A stretch of DNA of 64,000 nt, taken from the NCBI GenBank assembly GCA_002255935.1, contig NKIO01000005.1, positions 28,069 through 92,068 on the forward strand, in the 5' to 3' direction. Under the pieces are notes generated by a model. It made no database searches. It was not told the origin of the DNA and worked only from the letters and a program-made list of their open reading frames with translations. Positions 1 to 8,568 of this stretch are shown here, in pieces; position 1 is the stretch's first letter, and the number at the start of each line of letters is the position of its first letter. The DNA is from Comamonadaceae bacterium PBBC2 (GTDB taxonomy: Bacteria; Pseudomonadota; Gammaproteobacteria; Burkholderiales; Burkholderiaceae_C). The translations under genes and the position numbers were made by a program.

Positions 1-368
1 CCCACACCCAAGCCCTTGTAGGTGTAGCTCACCGTCACGCGCAAAGGGTTGGGAAAGCTCGCCGGTGTGGATTGTTCAATGGTCACCGTGGGCGCGGTGG
101 TGCTGCCCAGCGAGATCAAAGCACCGTTGGTGTAGTTGAGCACCACGGTGCGGATTTGTGCATCGGTGAGTTTGGGCGAGCTCAGCACAATGCCTGCCCT
201 TGCGCCTTCGCGGCTGGCGTTGGTGAGGATGGCTTTGTCGTACAGCGCCAGGCTCAACTCGATCATGCCGAAAAACACCAGCAGCAAGATGGGCAGGATG
301 AGTGCGAACTCCACGGCGGCAGCGCCCTGCTGTGCTTGCCGCCGGATGGCCATGTGATGTGGGTGCAT
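1..368 (-). CDS. TadE-like pilus assembly protein (3' end outside window)
   Basis: Reading leftward from an ATG at 368, with GGAG seven bases upstream, the frame stays open to the window edge. The N-terminus is basic (RRQAQQG) followed by AAAVEFALILPILLLVFFGM. That is the TadE/TadG pseudopilin pattern: a prepilin-like QG/AAAVEF cleavage site and one membrane helix. ASREGARAG follows, which is typical of TadE just after the helix. TadE proteins are minor pseudopilins of Tad (type IVc) secretion systems and are processed by the dedicated prepilin peptidase, a candidate for which lies at 868-1404. The gene is divergent from flp (651-839), so this locus has at least two transcription units. An alternative ATG at 353 is less likely because it lacks the well-placed ribosome binding site. 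The length cannot be judged. Confidence 0.85.
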   Translation of the reverse strand, partial: MHPHHMAIRRQAQQGAAAVEFALILPILLLVFFGMIELSLALYDKAILTNASREGARAGIVLSSPKLTDAQIRTVVLNYTNGALISLGSTTAPTVTIEQSTPASFPNPLRVTVSYTYKGLGV

Positions 369-650
369 GTGTCTTCTCCGTGTGCGTGCAAGGCCCCTGT
401 GGCCATGCATGGATCACGCACCTTAGGCCACTTGCGCCCGTCATTCGGTGCGCACGCTCACACACAGCATCACAAAAATCAAACCGCTCAACATGCGCTT
501 CAAAGCCATTTGCACAGATGCATGGTTTTTGTGCGGTGGAGAACAGACCCAAGCCTTTTCGATTTTTAAAGTAGCGCCACGGTGCTTGGAAATTTGTTCA
601 GGACCGGCGTGAACCCTCACGTTTCATCACTTTTGATTTGGAGTTCCATC
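369..650. promoter_or_regulatory. Divergent intergenic region between tadE-like gene and flp
   Basis: This 282-base gap lies between two pilus genes transcribed away from each other, so it should carry promoters for both. I see no convincing sigma-54 type -24/-12 element and no clear palindromic operator. The only definite signals are the GGAG ribosome binding sites at each end. Confidence 0.4.
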
Positions 651-839
651 ATGAAAAACCTGACAACCGCTGTAACGCAATTTTTGAACGATGAGTCTGG
701 CGCTACCGCCATCGAGTACGGCCTGATCGCTGGCTTGATCTCTGTGGTGATTGCCGCATCGGTGACCACCATCGGTACCGATCTGAAAACCATCTTCGCT
801 TCGATCGCCACCAAGCTGACCGCTGCGGCCACACCTTGA
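651..839 (+). CDS. flp: Flp/Fap-type major pilin
   Basis: A 62-residue protein with the hallmark Flp layout: a short leader ending ...NDESG, then ATAIEYGLIAGLISVVIA. The Flp motif has Glu and Tyr at positions 5 and 6 after the predicted G/A cleavage, followed by one hydrophobic helix. The product is the structural subunit of a bundled type IVc pilus, processed by a TadV/CpaA peptidase and secreted by the Tad machine encoded just downstream. GGAG lies seven bases before the ATG at 651. A start upstream of 651 would add residues unlike any Flp leader. It is the first gene of the run ending at tadC, and a single flp copy is visible. Confidence 0.95.
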   Translation: MKNLTTAVTQFLNDESGATAIEYGLIAGLISVVIAASVTTIGTDLKTIFASIATKLTAAATP

Positions 840-867
840 TGCGTGTGTGAAACACCAGGAGCGCAAC

Positions 868-1404
868 ATGCCCACCTTCAATACACAGACACAAGGCCTA
901 TGGGTATTGGGCTTGGTTTTGCTGATCGCCATGTGGAAAGACATGACGCAACGCAAGATCCCCAATGCTTTGCTGGTCGTGGCCAGCGCTTTTGCATTGC
1001 TCTGGTCAACGACCGCAGGCGGTGTGGGTCTGGCGTCTGCCTTGGTGGGGGGTGTGGTCGCGCTGTTGGTGTTTGTGGTGTTTTACGCCATCGGGGCCAT
1101 GGGCGCCGGTGACGTCAAGCTCATGGCCACCGTGGGCTTGTTCCTGGGGCGCGCCGATGTGATGGGCCTGTGCATCACCGTGCTGATCGCCGGTGGGGTG
1201 CAGTCACTCATCTGGGCCTTGTGGAAGGCGCGCCTCCAGGAAGTCTTGCGCAGCACTTGGCAGACCTTGTGCAACGGCATGTTTTCGCTGGCCTGGGGCG
1301 ATGTGCCCCTGCGCCTGGACAAGTCCACCGTGCATGGCTCCATGCCTTATGCCTTGGCCATCGGTGCGGGGACCTTCGCTTACCTGCATGGGCCAACTTG
1401 GTAA
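868..1404 (+). CDS. cpaA: Prepilin peptidase, A24 family (TadV/CpaA)
   Basis: A 178-residue polytopic membrane aspartic protease that removes leaders from Flp and TadE-type pseudopilins. The two catalytic Asp positions of the family are present: D25 in WKDMTQRKIPN, and D82 in the GxGD motif (GAMGAGDVKLM). The protein has the short form without the methylase domain, as usual for Tad loci. I chose the ATG at 868 because GGAG sits six bases upstream; a GTG at 847 would only add seven residues. It follows flp by 28 bases and precedes cpaB by 20, indicating one operon. Confidence 0.93.
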   Translation: MPTFNTQTQGLWVLGLVLLIAMWKDMTQRKIPNALLVVASAFALLWSTTAGGVGLASALVGGVVALLVFVVFYAIGAMGAGDVKLMATVGLFLGRADVMGLCITVLIAGGVQSLIWALWKARLQEVLRSTWQTLCNGMFSLAWGDVPLRLDKSTVHGSMPYALAIGAGTFAYLHGPTW

Positions 1405-1424
1405 CGCCCTCAAGAAAGAAAAAA

Positions 1425-2291
1425 ATGAGAAACATACGCGTCGTGGTGATGCTGCTGCTGGCCGTGGGCCTGGGCATTGCAGCCGTGGTCATGGCCGCCC
1501 TCTGGCTCAACAGCAAATCCTCCGTGCTGACCAGCCATGTGGTGGTGAGCACCGAAGACCTGCAAATCGGAACCCGCTTGCAGGCCAACATGGTGGAGCT
1601 GGTCGATTGGCCCAGCACCAGCCTGATCAAAAACCCCATGACCTCGGTCGACCAAGCGGTGGACCGTGTGGTGACCATGCCGGTGTTCAAGGGTGAACCG
1701 ATTCTGACATCCAAGTTGGCAGCCAAAGGCGAAACCGGCGGATTGTCAGCGGTGCTGCAAGACGGACGCAGGGCTGTCACGGTCAAGGTCAACGAGATCG
1801 TCGGTGTCGCAGGTTTTGCCTTGCCGGGCACCTTTGTCGATGTGATGGTCAATGCCGTGGACGAGAAGAACAGTCAGGTCTCCAAGATCGTGATCGAGCG
1901 GATCAAAGTCTTGGCGGTGGCTCAGGATGTCTCCAATCTGGAGACCAAGCCCAAGGTGGTCAATGCCGTGACGCTGGAAGTCACACCCGCCCAGGCCGAG
2001 AAGATTGATCTGGCGCGAAGCATCGGTTCTTTGTCGCTGGTCTTGCGCAGCCAGGTGGACATGAAAAGTGTCTCGACCGGTGGGGCTCGCAAGAACGATT
2101 TGCTCGAGACCGCAGAAAGCACGCTGGGCAATTTGTCCAATGCGTTGGGCAGTGTGTTCACAGGCGTCAAGCCCCCAGCGGCCAAGCCACCCACAGCCGC
2201 TGTGCGTGCCGCCATGGTCCCTCCTCACAACACCGCACCAGCGCCCGAGACCACCGAAGTCATTCGCGGCCTGAACAAAACAACGGAGTAA
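1425..2291 (+). CDS. cpaB: Flp pilus assembly protein CpaB/RcpC
   Basis: A 288-residue protein with an N-terminal signal anchor (RNIRVVVMLLLAVGLGIAAVVMAAL), then an SAF/CpaB domain. The SAF region runs through VVVSTEDLQIGTRLQANMVE and VFKGEPILTSKLA, and the RcpC/CpaB core includes GRRAVTVKVNEIVGVAGFALPG and VDVMVNA. CpaB is a periplasmic component thought to help stabilise the secretin. The C-terminus is Pro/Ala-rich and low complexity. The start at 1425 lies just after an A/G-rich stretch serving as ribosome binding site. The gene lies in the tad operon, four bases ahead of the secretin gene. Confidence 0.93.
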   Translation: MRNIRVVVMLLLAVGLGIAAVVMAALWLNSKSSVLTSHVVVSTEDLQIGTRLQANMVELVDWPSTSLIKNPMTSVDQAVDRVVTMPVFKGEPILTSKLAAKGETGGLSAVLQDGRRAVTVKVNEIVGVAGFALPGTFVDVMVNAVDEKNSQVSKIVIERIKVLAVAQDVSNLETKPKVVNAVTLEVTPAQAEKIDLARSIGSLSLVLRSQVDMKSVSTGGARKNDLLETAESTLGNLSNALGSVFTGVKPPAAKPPTAAVRAAMVPPHNTAPAPETTEVIRGLNKTTE

Positions 2292-2294
2292 GGC

Positions 2295-3677
2295 ATGAAG
2301 ACCCCCGAACAAAAAAACAATCGCCGCTGGTTGCCGTCATGGCCTGTGGCCTTGGCATGCGCCATCACCTGTTGGGCTCCAGGGGCGCAGGCCGCTGAAC
2401 CGGCCGAAACGCCTAAGGCCAGAGCCACCAAAGTGGCCTCCGCCTTGCCCCCCACACAAGGGCCGGTGCGCGTCGAAGCGCCCGTGCGCTTGACCGCGGG
2501 CAAGTCCTTGGTGATGAGCTTGCCCGACAAGGCGGTGCGCATCTCGATCGCCAACCCGGATGTGGCCGATGTGATGCTGCTCAACCCCAAAGAGGTGTAC
2601 TTGCTGGGCAAAAAATCGGGCTCGACCAATTTGTTTGTCTGGTCGGTGGGCGGTGCCACCAGCTTGCGCGATGTGACGGTGCATGTGGACACCGAGGCCT
2701 TGCAAAGCCGGCTGCGCGAATGGGTGCCCACGGCCGATGGCGTGCAAGTGGACTCGGTGGCCGACACCTTGGTGGTGCGCGGCCGCGTGGCCGATGCCAT
2801 GAAGGCCCAACGCATCATGGGCTTGGCCGAGGCGTTTTCTGGCGGCAAGAAAGCCGTCAACATGCTGCGTGTCGAAGGCGGCCAGCAGGTCATGCTCGAG
2901 GTCAAGGTGGCCGAGGTCTCCAAAACCCTGCTCGACGAGTTGGGTGTGGACCTGAACCTGACGCGCAACATCGGTGGCGCTTCGGTGAATTTGCTCTCGC
3001 AGTTGTTGACCAATGGCTCGACCTCGATCACCAGCACCCGCACGGGCAACAACATCGCCTTGACGGCCGAGATGAAAAAAGGCCTGGTCAAAGTGCTGGC
3101 CGAACCGACCATCACCGCCGTCAACGGACAAGAGGGTTCGTTCTTGGCCGGTGGCCGCATCTACATTCCGGTGCCGCAGTCGAACGGTTTGGGCGGCACG
3201 TCCATCACCCTCGAAGAAAAAGAGTTTGGCGTGGGCCTGAAGTTTTTGCCCACGGTGCTGGAAGACGGCCTGATCAATTTGCGCGTGACGCCCGAGGTGT
3301 CGGAGTTGTCGCAGTACGGCACCACGGTGCAAAGCTTGGGCGGGCAAACCAGCTTGTTGCCATCGATCACCACGCGCCGCGCCTCGACCACGGTGCAGCT
3401 GCGCGACGGCGAGAGCTTTGCCATTGGCGGGCTGATCAAAAGCAATGTGACCGAGTCCATCAAGGCCTTGCCGCTCTTGGGCGAGTTGCCGGTGTTGGGT
3501 GCTTTGTTTCGCAGCACGGCTTTCCAAAAAGAGCAGTCCGAGTTGCTGTTTGTGGTGACGCCGCGTTTGGTCAAGCCCACCCTGGCCAGGCCCGCCTTGC
3601 CCACCGACAACTTCAGGCAGCCCACACGCACCGAGTTGTTCATGGACGGGCAACTCGAAGGCAAGGACAAACCATGA
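2295..3677 (+). CDS. cpaC: Tad secretin CpaC/RcpA
   Basis: A 460-residue outer-membrane channel of the Tad pilus. It has a Sec signal peptide ending near AQAAE. An N-terminal secretin domain (RLTAGKSLVMSLPDKAVRIS...) is followed by a BON-like region, and the C-terminal secretin core includes VLAEPTITAVNGQEGSFLAGG and ALPLLGELPVLGALFRS. The closing segment (SELLFVVTPRLVKP) is the signature end of type II/III secretins. Length and architecture match the CpaC family. It is tightly packed between cpaB and a lipoprotein gene that may act as pilotin or partner. Confidence 0.95.
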   Translation: MKTPEQKNNRRWLPSWPVALACAITCWAPGAQAAEPAETPKARATKVASALPPTQGPVRVEAPVRLTAGKSLVMSLPDKAVRISIANPDVADVMLLNPKEVYLLGKKSGSTNLFVWSVGGATSLRDVTVHVDTEALQSRLREWVPTADGVQVDSVADTLVVRGRVADAMKAQRIMGLAEAFSGGKKAVNMLRVEGGQQVMLEVKVAEVSKTLLDELGVDLNLTRNIGGASVNLLSQLLTNGSTSITSTRTGNNIALTAEMKKGLVKVLAEPTITAVNGQEGSFLAGGRIYIPVPQSNGLGGTSITLEEKEFGVGLKFLPTVLEDGLINLRVTPEVSELSQYGTTVQSLGGQTSLLPSITTRRASTTVQLRDGESFAIGGLIKSNVTESIKALPLLGELPVLGALFRSTAFQKEQSELLFVVTPRLVKPTLARPALPTDNFRQPTRTELFMDGQLEGKDKP

Positions 3678-3703
3678 CAAACCCATCACCACAGGAGAAC
3701 CCC

Positions 3704-4033
3704 ATGCGCACATGGACACCCCGACTCATGAGGCTGCTTGGCAAAGGCGCTGCGCTGTGCGCTGTGCTGGCGCTCAGCGCCTGCGCTTCATCGATCTGGA
3801 CGCCGCAGGCCTCGTTTGGCGAGGCGGTGCGTCAGGCCCAACAAATCCAGGTGCTGGACCCCGCAGCGCCCAAAGCACCGGTGGCCGAGGTGGGCACCGA
3901 CGGCGTCATCGCCAAATCGGCGGTGGACCGTTACCAAAAATCGTTTGAAATCTTGCCCCTGCCCGTCAACGTGCTGAATATCGGTGTGGGCACTGGCACA
4001 GCGGCTGGCGCCGGTGCCATGGGTGTGCGTTGA
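3704..4033 (+). CDS. Small tad-locus lipoprotein
   Basis: A 109-residue predicted lipoprotein: a basic N-terminus, a hydrophobic stretch and the lipobox LSAC, with lipidated Cys about residue 27. The mature part is short, Ala/Pro-rich, and ends in a Gly/Ala run (GVGTGTAAGAGAMGVR). Its position between secretin and cpaE corresponds to CpaD/RcpB-type lipoproteins, but I see no clear CpaD homology, so the role is inferred from context. A start at 3704 is favoured by GGAG six bases upstream. An ATG at 3674 overlapping the cpaC stop would push the signal peptide inward. Confidence 0.75.
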   Translation: MRTWTPRLMRLLGKGAALCAVLALSACASSIWTPQASFGEAVRQAQQIQVLDPAAPKAPVAEVGTDGVIAKSAVDRYQKSFEILPLPVNVLNIGVGTGTAAGAGAMGVR

Positions 4034-4041
4034 GGAATGCC

Positions 4042-5223
4042 ATGAATGCCGATCTGATTTTGTTCAACGCCACGCTGGCCAAAGCCGTGGCGGGCAGTTT
4101 GTCGGCTGCTGGCCTCACGGTGCAGACCCAGAGCCTGCGCCAACCGGCGCATGCGCTGGACTTGGCGGCATTGACGGGCGATGCGCTGATCGTGGAGAGC
4201 TCGCAGTTCCATGAGGCGGCGGACCTGCAAGCGATCGAGGCGCTGACCTTTGCCAAGCCGCAGCTGTATGTGATTTTGATGACCGACAACACCGACAAGG
4301 CTTTGCTCTTCAACGCCATGCGCGCTGGGGTGCGCGAGGTGCTGAACCTGCCGGTGCCCGAGGGTGCGCTGGACGAAGCCTTCAAGCGCTGCGCATCGCA
4401 CCAGATCAAGACCCAGGCGCAGGCCGTGAGCGCAGGCCCCAAGGGCAAGGTGGCGGCCTTTGTGTCGTGCAAGGGCGGCAGTGGCGCCAGTTTTGTGGCC
4501 ACCAATTTGGCCTACTTGATGGCCACGGAGTTTGGCAAAAGCTGTGCCTTTCTGGATTTGGATTTGCAGTACGGCGATGCCTCCTTTTACTTAGGGGGCG
4601 CTGCTGTCAAAAACAACATCAGCGATTTGACGCAGCAAATCGATCGGCTCGATGGGCAGCTGTTGCTCAGCTGCATGCACCAGGTGGCGCCTGGCTTGGT
4701 GCTGTTGGCCGCGCCCCACGACATCGAGACCGCTTTGTCGGTCACGGCCAAGCAGCTGGAAAAGGTGTTGCTCTTGGCGCGTCAGCGGCACGAGGTGGTT
4801 TTGCTGGACGTCCACCGCGCCATGGATGGCTTGGCCATCCAGTCGCTGGACATGGCCGATGTGGTGTATTTGGTGATGGACAACACCATGCCCTCGGTGC
4901 GCGATGCCAAGCGCTTGGTCAAGCTGTTTCGCACGCTAGCCTACAACGATGACAAATTGCGCTTGCTGGTCAACCGCTACGACAACCGTGGCTTTGTGGA
5001 CGTCAAGAGCATCGAAGAAGCGGTCGGTTTGCCGGTGACGCAAACCTTGCCGCCGCAGTTCGAGGTGGTGACCGAGTCGATCAGCTTGGGGCAACCCTTG
5101 GTCAAGACCCATCCGAAAAATCCGGTGGTCGATGCTTTGCGTTTGGTGGGGGCCAACTTCTTGGAAACCGCACCGCCCAAGAGCAAGACTTGGCTCTCGC
5201 GTTGGGTGGGTGCCCATGCTTGA
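4042..5223 (+). CDS. cpaE: Tad pilus localisation ATPase CpaE/TadZ
   Basis: A 393-residue protein with an N-terminal receiver-like domain (about 1-125) and a C-terminal ParA/MinD-type ATPase. The deviant Walker A is KGGSGAS at 144-150, followed by AFLDLDLQYGDASFYLGG and later VVYLVMDNTMPSVRDAKR. CpaE/TadZ family proteins place the pilus machine at its cellular site. The start at 4042 has GAGGA just upstream, and the end overlaps the cpaF start by eight bases, so translation of the two is probably coupled. Confidence 0.93.
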   Translation: MNADLILFNATLAKAVAGSLSAAGLTVQTQSLRQPAHALDLAALTGDALIVESSQFHEAADLQAIEALTFAKPQLYVILMTDNTDKALLFNAMRAGVREVLNLPVPEGALDEAFKRCASHQIKTQAQAVSAGPKGKVAAFVSCKGGSGASFVATNLAYLMATEFGKSCAFLDLDLQYGDASFYLGGAAVKNNISDLTQQIDRLDGQLLLSCMHQVAPGLVLLAAPHDIETALSVTAKQLEKVLLLARQRHEVVLLDVHRAMDGLAIQSLDMADVVYLVMDNTMPSVRDAKRLVKLFRTLAYNDDKLRLLVNRYDNRGFVDVKSIEEAVGLPVTQTLPPQFEVVTESISLGQPLVKTHPKNPVVDALRLVGANFLETAPPKSKTWLSRWVGAHA

Positions 5224-6613
5224 TGCGTCTGCGCTCCACCACACCGAGGCGCCTGAGCCATCGCCGGGCATTCGCCACCACTTTGAAACCCGCATGGCCG
5301 ATGCAGGCGCGCCCCATTTGGGCAGCAGCAAGCTGAGCCATTTGCGCTTTGACCAGATCAAGTCGCACATTCACCGGCAGATCCTCGAAGAGATGGATTT
5401 GCGCCGACTGGAAAAGCTCTCCCCTGAGCGCTTGCGCACCGAACTGCAAAGCCTGACCGAAAACCTGATCGTTCAAAACCACTTTGCTTTGAACGAAACC
5501 GAGCGCAAGCAAATCGGCCAAGGCATTCAGGACGAGATGCTGGGCTTGGGGCCCATCGAGGCCTTGCTGAGCGACGAGACGGTCTCGGACATCTTGGTCA
5601 ACGGGCCCTACAAGGTCTTTGTGGAGCGGCGCGGCAAGATCGAATTGACGGCCATCCGTTTTGAAAACGATGCCCACTTGCTGCGCGTGATCGACCGCAT
5701 CGTCTCGCGCATCGGGCGGCGCATCGACGAGATGAGCCCGATGGTCGATGCGCGCCTGGCCGATGGCTCGCGGGTCAACGCGGTCATTCCGCCCTTGGCC
5801 ATCGATGGGCCGCTGCTGTCGATCCGACGCTTTGCGGTGGTGCCTTACACCATGAAGGATTTGCTGGCCTTTGACACCTTGACGCCCGACATGGTCAGCC
5901 TGATCGAAGGCGTGATCAAAGCCAAGCTCAATGTTTTGATTTCGGGCGGCACGGGCAGCGGCAAGACGACCTTGCTGAATGTGATCTCGGCCAGCATCCC
6001 ACCCAACGAGCGGATCGTGACGATCGAAGACGCCGCCGAGCTGCAGTTGCAGCAACCCCATGTGGTGCGCATGGAAACCCGGCCACCGAACATGGAGGGC
6101 ACGGGCGAAGTGTCGCAACGCGCCTTGCTGCGCAACAGCTTGCGCATGCGACCCGATCGCATCATCTTGGGCGAGGTGCGTGGCGTGGAGGTGATGGACA
6201 TGCTGCAGGCCATGAACACCGGGCATGAAGGCTCGATGAGCACCATCCATGCCAACACGCCGCGCCATGCCATGACGCGGCTGGAGCACATGCTGGGCAT
6301 GGCCGGCATGCAATCCGATGTGCGCAGCATGCGCCAGCAAATCGCAGCGGCCTTGACGGTGGTGATCCAGGTCTCGCGCCTGTCGGACGGCAAGCGAAAA
6401 ATCACCAGCATCCAAGAGATCACCGGCATGGAGGGCGACGTCATCACCATGCAGGAGATTTTCAAATTCGAACAAACCGGTTTGTCAGAGGCGTCCGAGG
6501 TGCAGGGCAAATTTTTGGCCACGGGCATTCGGCCGCGCTTTGTGCAGCGCTTGCACACACGGGGCATTGAACTGAACCCGGCCATGTTCATGTTGGAAGG
6601 AGGTCCGCCATGA
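5216..6613 (+). CDS. cpaF: Secretion ATPase CpaF/TadA
   Basis: A 465-residue hexameric ATPase that powers Flp pilus assembly. An N-terminal helical domain (DQIKSHIHRQILEEMDLR) is followed by the GspE/VirB11-type core. Walker A is GGTGSGKTT at about 244-252. The Asp box is IVTIEDAAELQLQQPHVV, Walker B is DRIILGEVRGVEVMDML, and the His box lies in GHEGSMSTIHANTPRHAM. All motifs look intact. The ATG at 5216 overlaps cpaE, and the gene overlaps tadB by four bases (ATGA). Confidence 0.96.
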   Translation: MLDASALHHTEAPEPSPGIRHHFETRMADAGAPHLGSSKLSHLRFDQIKSHIHRQILEEMDLRRLEKLSPERLRTELQSLTENLIVQNHFALNETERKQIGQGIQDEMLGLGPIEALLSDETVSDILVNGPYKVFVERRGKIELTAIRFENDAHLLRVIDRIVSRIGRRIDEMSPMVDARLADGSRVNAVIPPLAIDGPLLSIRRFAVVPYTMKDLLAFDTLTPDMVSLIEGVIKAKLNVLISGGTGSGKTTLLNVISASIPPNERIVTIEDAAELQLQQPHVVRMETRPPNMEGTGEVSQRALLRNSLRMRPDRIILGEVRGVEVMDMLQAMNTGHEGSMSTIHANTPRHAMTRLEHMLGMAGMQSDVRSMRQQIAAALTVVIQVSRLSDGKRKITSIQEITGMEGDVITMQEIFKFEQTGLSEASEVQGKFLATGIRPRFVQRLHTRGIELNPAMFMLEGGPP

Positions 6614-7587
6614 GCGGTGTTTGGTATTGGATGACGTTGTGCATCGCCGGTCTGGCCACGGCTTTGCTGGTGGTGGGCTTGTGGATGACCTGGGAGCACA
6701 CCATGGGCCCCGGGCACAAGCGCTGGCAGGCGCGTTGGCGTGTGGTCGCGCAAGAGGATGGGTCTGAAGCAGCGGTGCGCCTGACCCAAAAGCGCCAGCT
6801 CAGCGAGAACGTGGCGCTGCAGGCCTGGCTGCAAAAAATGCCGGTCATGAAATCGTTTGACCGCTTGCTGGTGCAGGCGGGCTTGCCCATCAGCTTGGCC
6901 CAGGCCTTTGGCATGGGGGTGTTCTTGACGGTGGCGGGCACCGCGGTGGTCTTTTTTGCCGGTGCGCCGATGGCGCTGGCGGTGTTCGCCATGCCCTTGC
7001 TTTGGGGTGTGGCGGGTTGGTATGTGCTGTACCGCAAGCGGCGTCGCTTGATGCAGATTGACCGGCAACTGCCCGATGCGCTCGACATGATGGCCCGGGC
7101 CTTGCAGGTGGGTCACGCCTTGAGCGGGGCCTTGCTGATCGCGGCCAAGGAGTCGCGCCAGCCGATCGCCAGTGAGTTGCAAACCGTGTTCGACGAAGTG
7201 AACTTTGGCATCTCACTGCAAGTGGCGCTGCCGCACTTGGCCGAACGGATTGCCAGCGACAACGTGCGCTACTTTGTGGTGGCGGCGCTGGTGCAAAGCG
7301 AGACGGGCGGCAACTTGGCCGACATCTTGCGCAGCACCGCCTTTTTGATTCGCGAGCGGCACAAGCTGACCGCGACGGTGAAGGTCTTGTCGGCCGAAGG
7401 GCGGCTGTCGGCTTGGATTTTGTCGGCCTTGCCTTTTGCGATCGCGGCCTTGCTCAGCTGGGTCAACCCCGAATTCATCTCCAAACTCTGGACCGATCCA
7501 CTGGGCCTGAAACTCTTGATCGGCTCCTTGGTCTTGGCCTTGGTGGGCATCGTTTGGATGCAGCGCTTGGTCAGTGTCCGCATTTGA
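6610..7587 (+). CDS. tadB: Inner-membrane platform protein TadB
   Basis: A 325-residue protein with a T2SSF (GspF-type) domain (LPDALDMMARALQVGHALSGAL ... FVVAALVQSETGGNLADIL) and four hydrophobic segments, two N-terminal and two C-terminal. TadB and TadC together form the inner-membrane platform on which the CpaF ATPase acts. The ATGA overlap with cpaF and the nine-base gap to tadC support one operon. Confidence 0.93.
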   Translation: MSGVWYWMTLCIAGLATALLVVGLWMTWEHTMGPGHKRWQARWRVVAQEDGSEAAVRLTQKRQLSENVALQAWLQKMPVMKSFDRLLVQAGLPISLAQAFGMGVFLTVAGTAVVFFAGAPMALAVFAMPLLWGVAGWYVLYRKRRRLMQIDRQLPDALDMMARALQVGHALSGALLIAAKESRQPIASELQTVFDEVNFGISLQVALPHLAERIASDNVRYFVVAALVQSETGGNLADILRSTAFLIRERHKLTATVKVLSAEGRLSAWILSALPFAIAALLSWVNPEFISKLWTDPLGLKLLIGSLVLALVGIVWMQRLVSVRI

Positions 7588-7596
7588 AAGCACAAC

Positions 7597-8559
7597 ATGT
7601 CTTGGATGCTCCTCTCGATTTACGCGCTGGTGTTCGCTTTGGTGTGCGGGCTCAGTTATGGGGCCATGGCGGTCCTGATGCCCAACGCCATGACCCAGCG
7701 CATGGACAGCATGAAAGCAGATGTTGCGGGCAAGTCGGCGCCAGCGTCTTCGGCCTGGTGGGGCAAGTGGTGGCGGCAGACCCAGCAGATGTTGGAGTGG
7801 CTCAGCCCTTTGTCCTCGAGCAGCGAACCGGAAGATCCGGCGCAGACCTTTCGCTTGCGCCTGCGGTTTTACAACGCAGGCCTGCATTCGCGTTTGGCCC
7901 CCATGGTCTATCTGGCCAGCAAAACGGCCCTGACGTTTGCCCTGCCCGGGGTGGCCATGCTGGTGCTGTGGCAGATCAAGGTCAATTTCGCGCAATCGGT
8001 GGACATGGCCATCTTGCTGTCGTGCGCCGTGCTCGGTTACTACCTGCCCAACGCCGTGCTGGCCCACTGGGTGCAGAAATACCAGCAGGCCTTGTTCAAT
8101 TCATTTCCAGATGCACTCGATCTGATGCGCGTGTGCGTGCAGGCCGGTTTGGGGCTGGATGCCGCCATCGACCGGGTGGGGCGCGAAATGAAACTGAGCA
8201 GCCCGGAGTTGTCTTTTGAGTTTGAGTTGACCGGTCTGGAATTGCGCGCCGGTGCAAGCCGGGCCGATGCCTTGCGGCATTTGTCCTCGCGCATCGGGCT
8301 GGAAGACTTGGACGCGCTGGTGGTGATGCTGATCCAAGCCGATCTGCTGGGCACCAGTGTCAACGAGTCACTGCAGGTGCACTCGCAAGCCCTGCGCACC
8401 AAGCGCCGCCTGCAGGCCGAAGAAGCCGCCGCCAAGCTGCCCGTGAAGCTGCTGATCCCCTTGGTGTTTTGTGTGTTCCCGGCGCTGCTGACGGTGCTCT
8501 TGGGGCCCGCAGTGATCAGCATCCACGAGATCTTGGCGCCCACGGCGCAGGCCAATTGA
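7597..8559 (+). CDS. tadC: Inner-membrane platform protein TadC
   Basis: A 320-residue second T2SSF-domain protein. The core segment is FPDALDLMRVCVQAGLGLDA, followed by LIQADLLGTSVNESLQVHS and a C-terminal membrane pair ending KLLIPLVFCVFPALLTVLLG. It pairs with TadB. It is the last plus-strand gene of the operon. No tadD-like TPR gene follows; the next gene is on the other strand, so any remaining Tad genes must lie left of the window or elsewhere. Confidence 0.93.
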   Translation: MSWMLLSIYALVFALVCGLSYGAMAVLMPNAMTQRMDSMKADVAGKSAPASSAWWGKWWRQTQQMLEWLSPLSSSSEPEDPAQTFRLRLRFYNAGLHSRLAPMVYLASKTALTFALPGVAMLVLWQIKVNFAQSVDMAILLSCAVLGYYLPNAVLAHWVQKYQQALFNSFPDALDLMRVCVQAGLGLDAAIDRVGREMKLSSPELSFEFELTGLELRAGASRADALRHLSSRIGLEDLDALVVMLIQADLLGTSVNESLQVHSQALRTKRRLQAEEAAAKLPVKLLIPLVFCVFPALLTVLLGPAVISIHEILAPTAQAN

Positions 8560-8568
8560 GGCAGGGCC

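Noticed and set aside
369..650. A sigma-54 promoter for flp
   Set aside because: I could not find a GG...GC pair with proper -24/-12 spacing.
1170..1424. A longer N-terminus for CpaB extending back into the peptidase gene
   Set aside because: The extension overlaps cpaA and would bury the signal anchor that starts at 1425.
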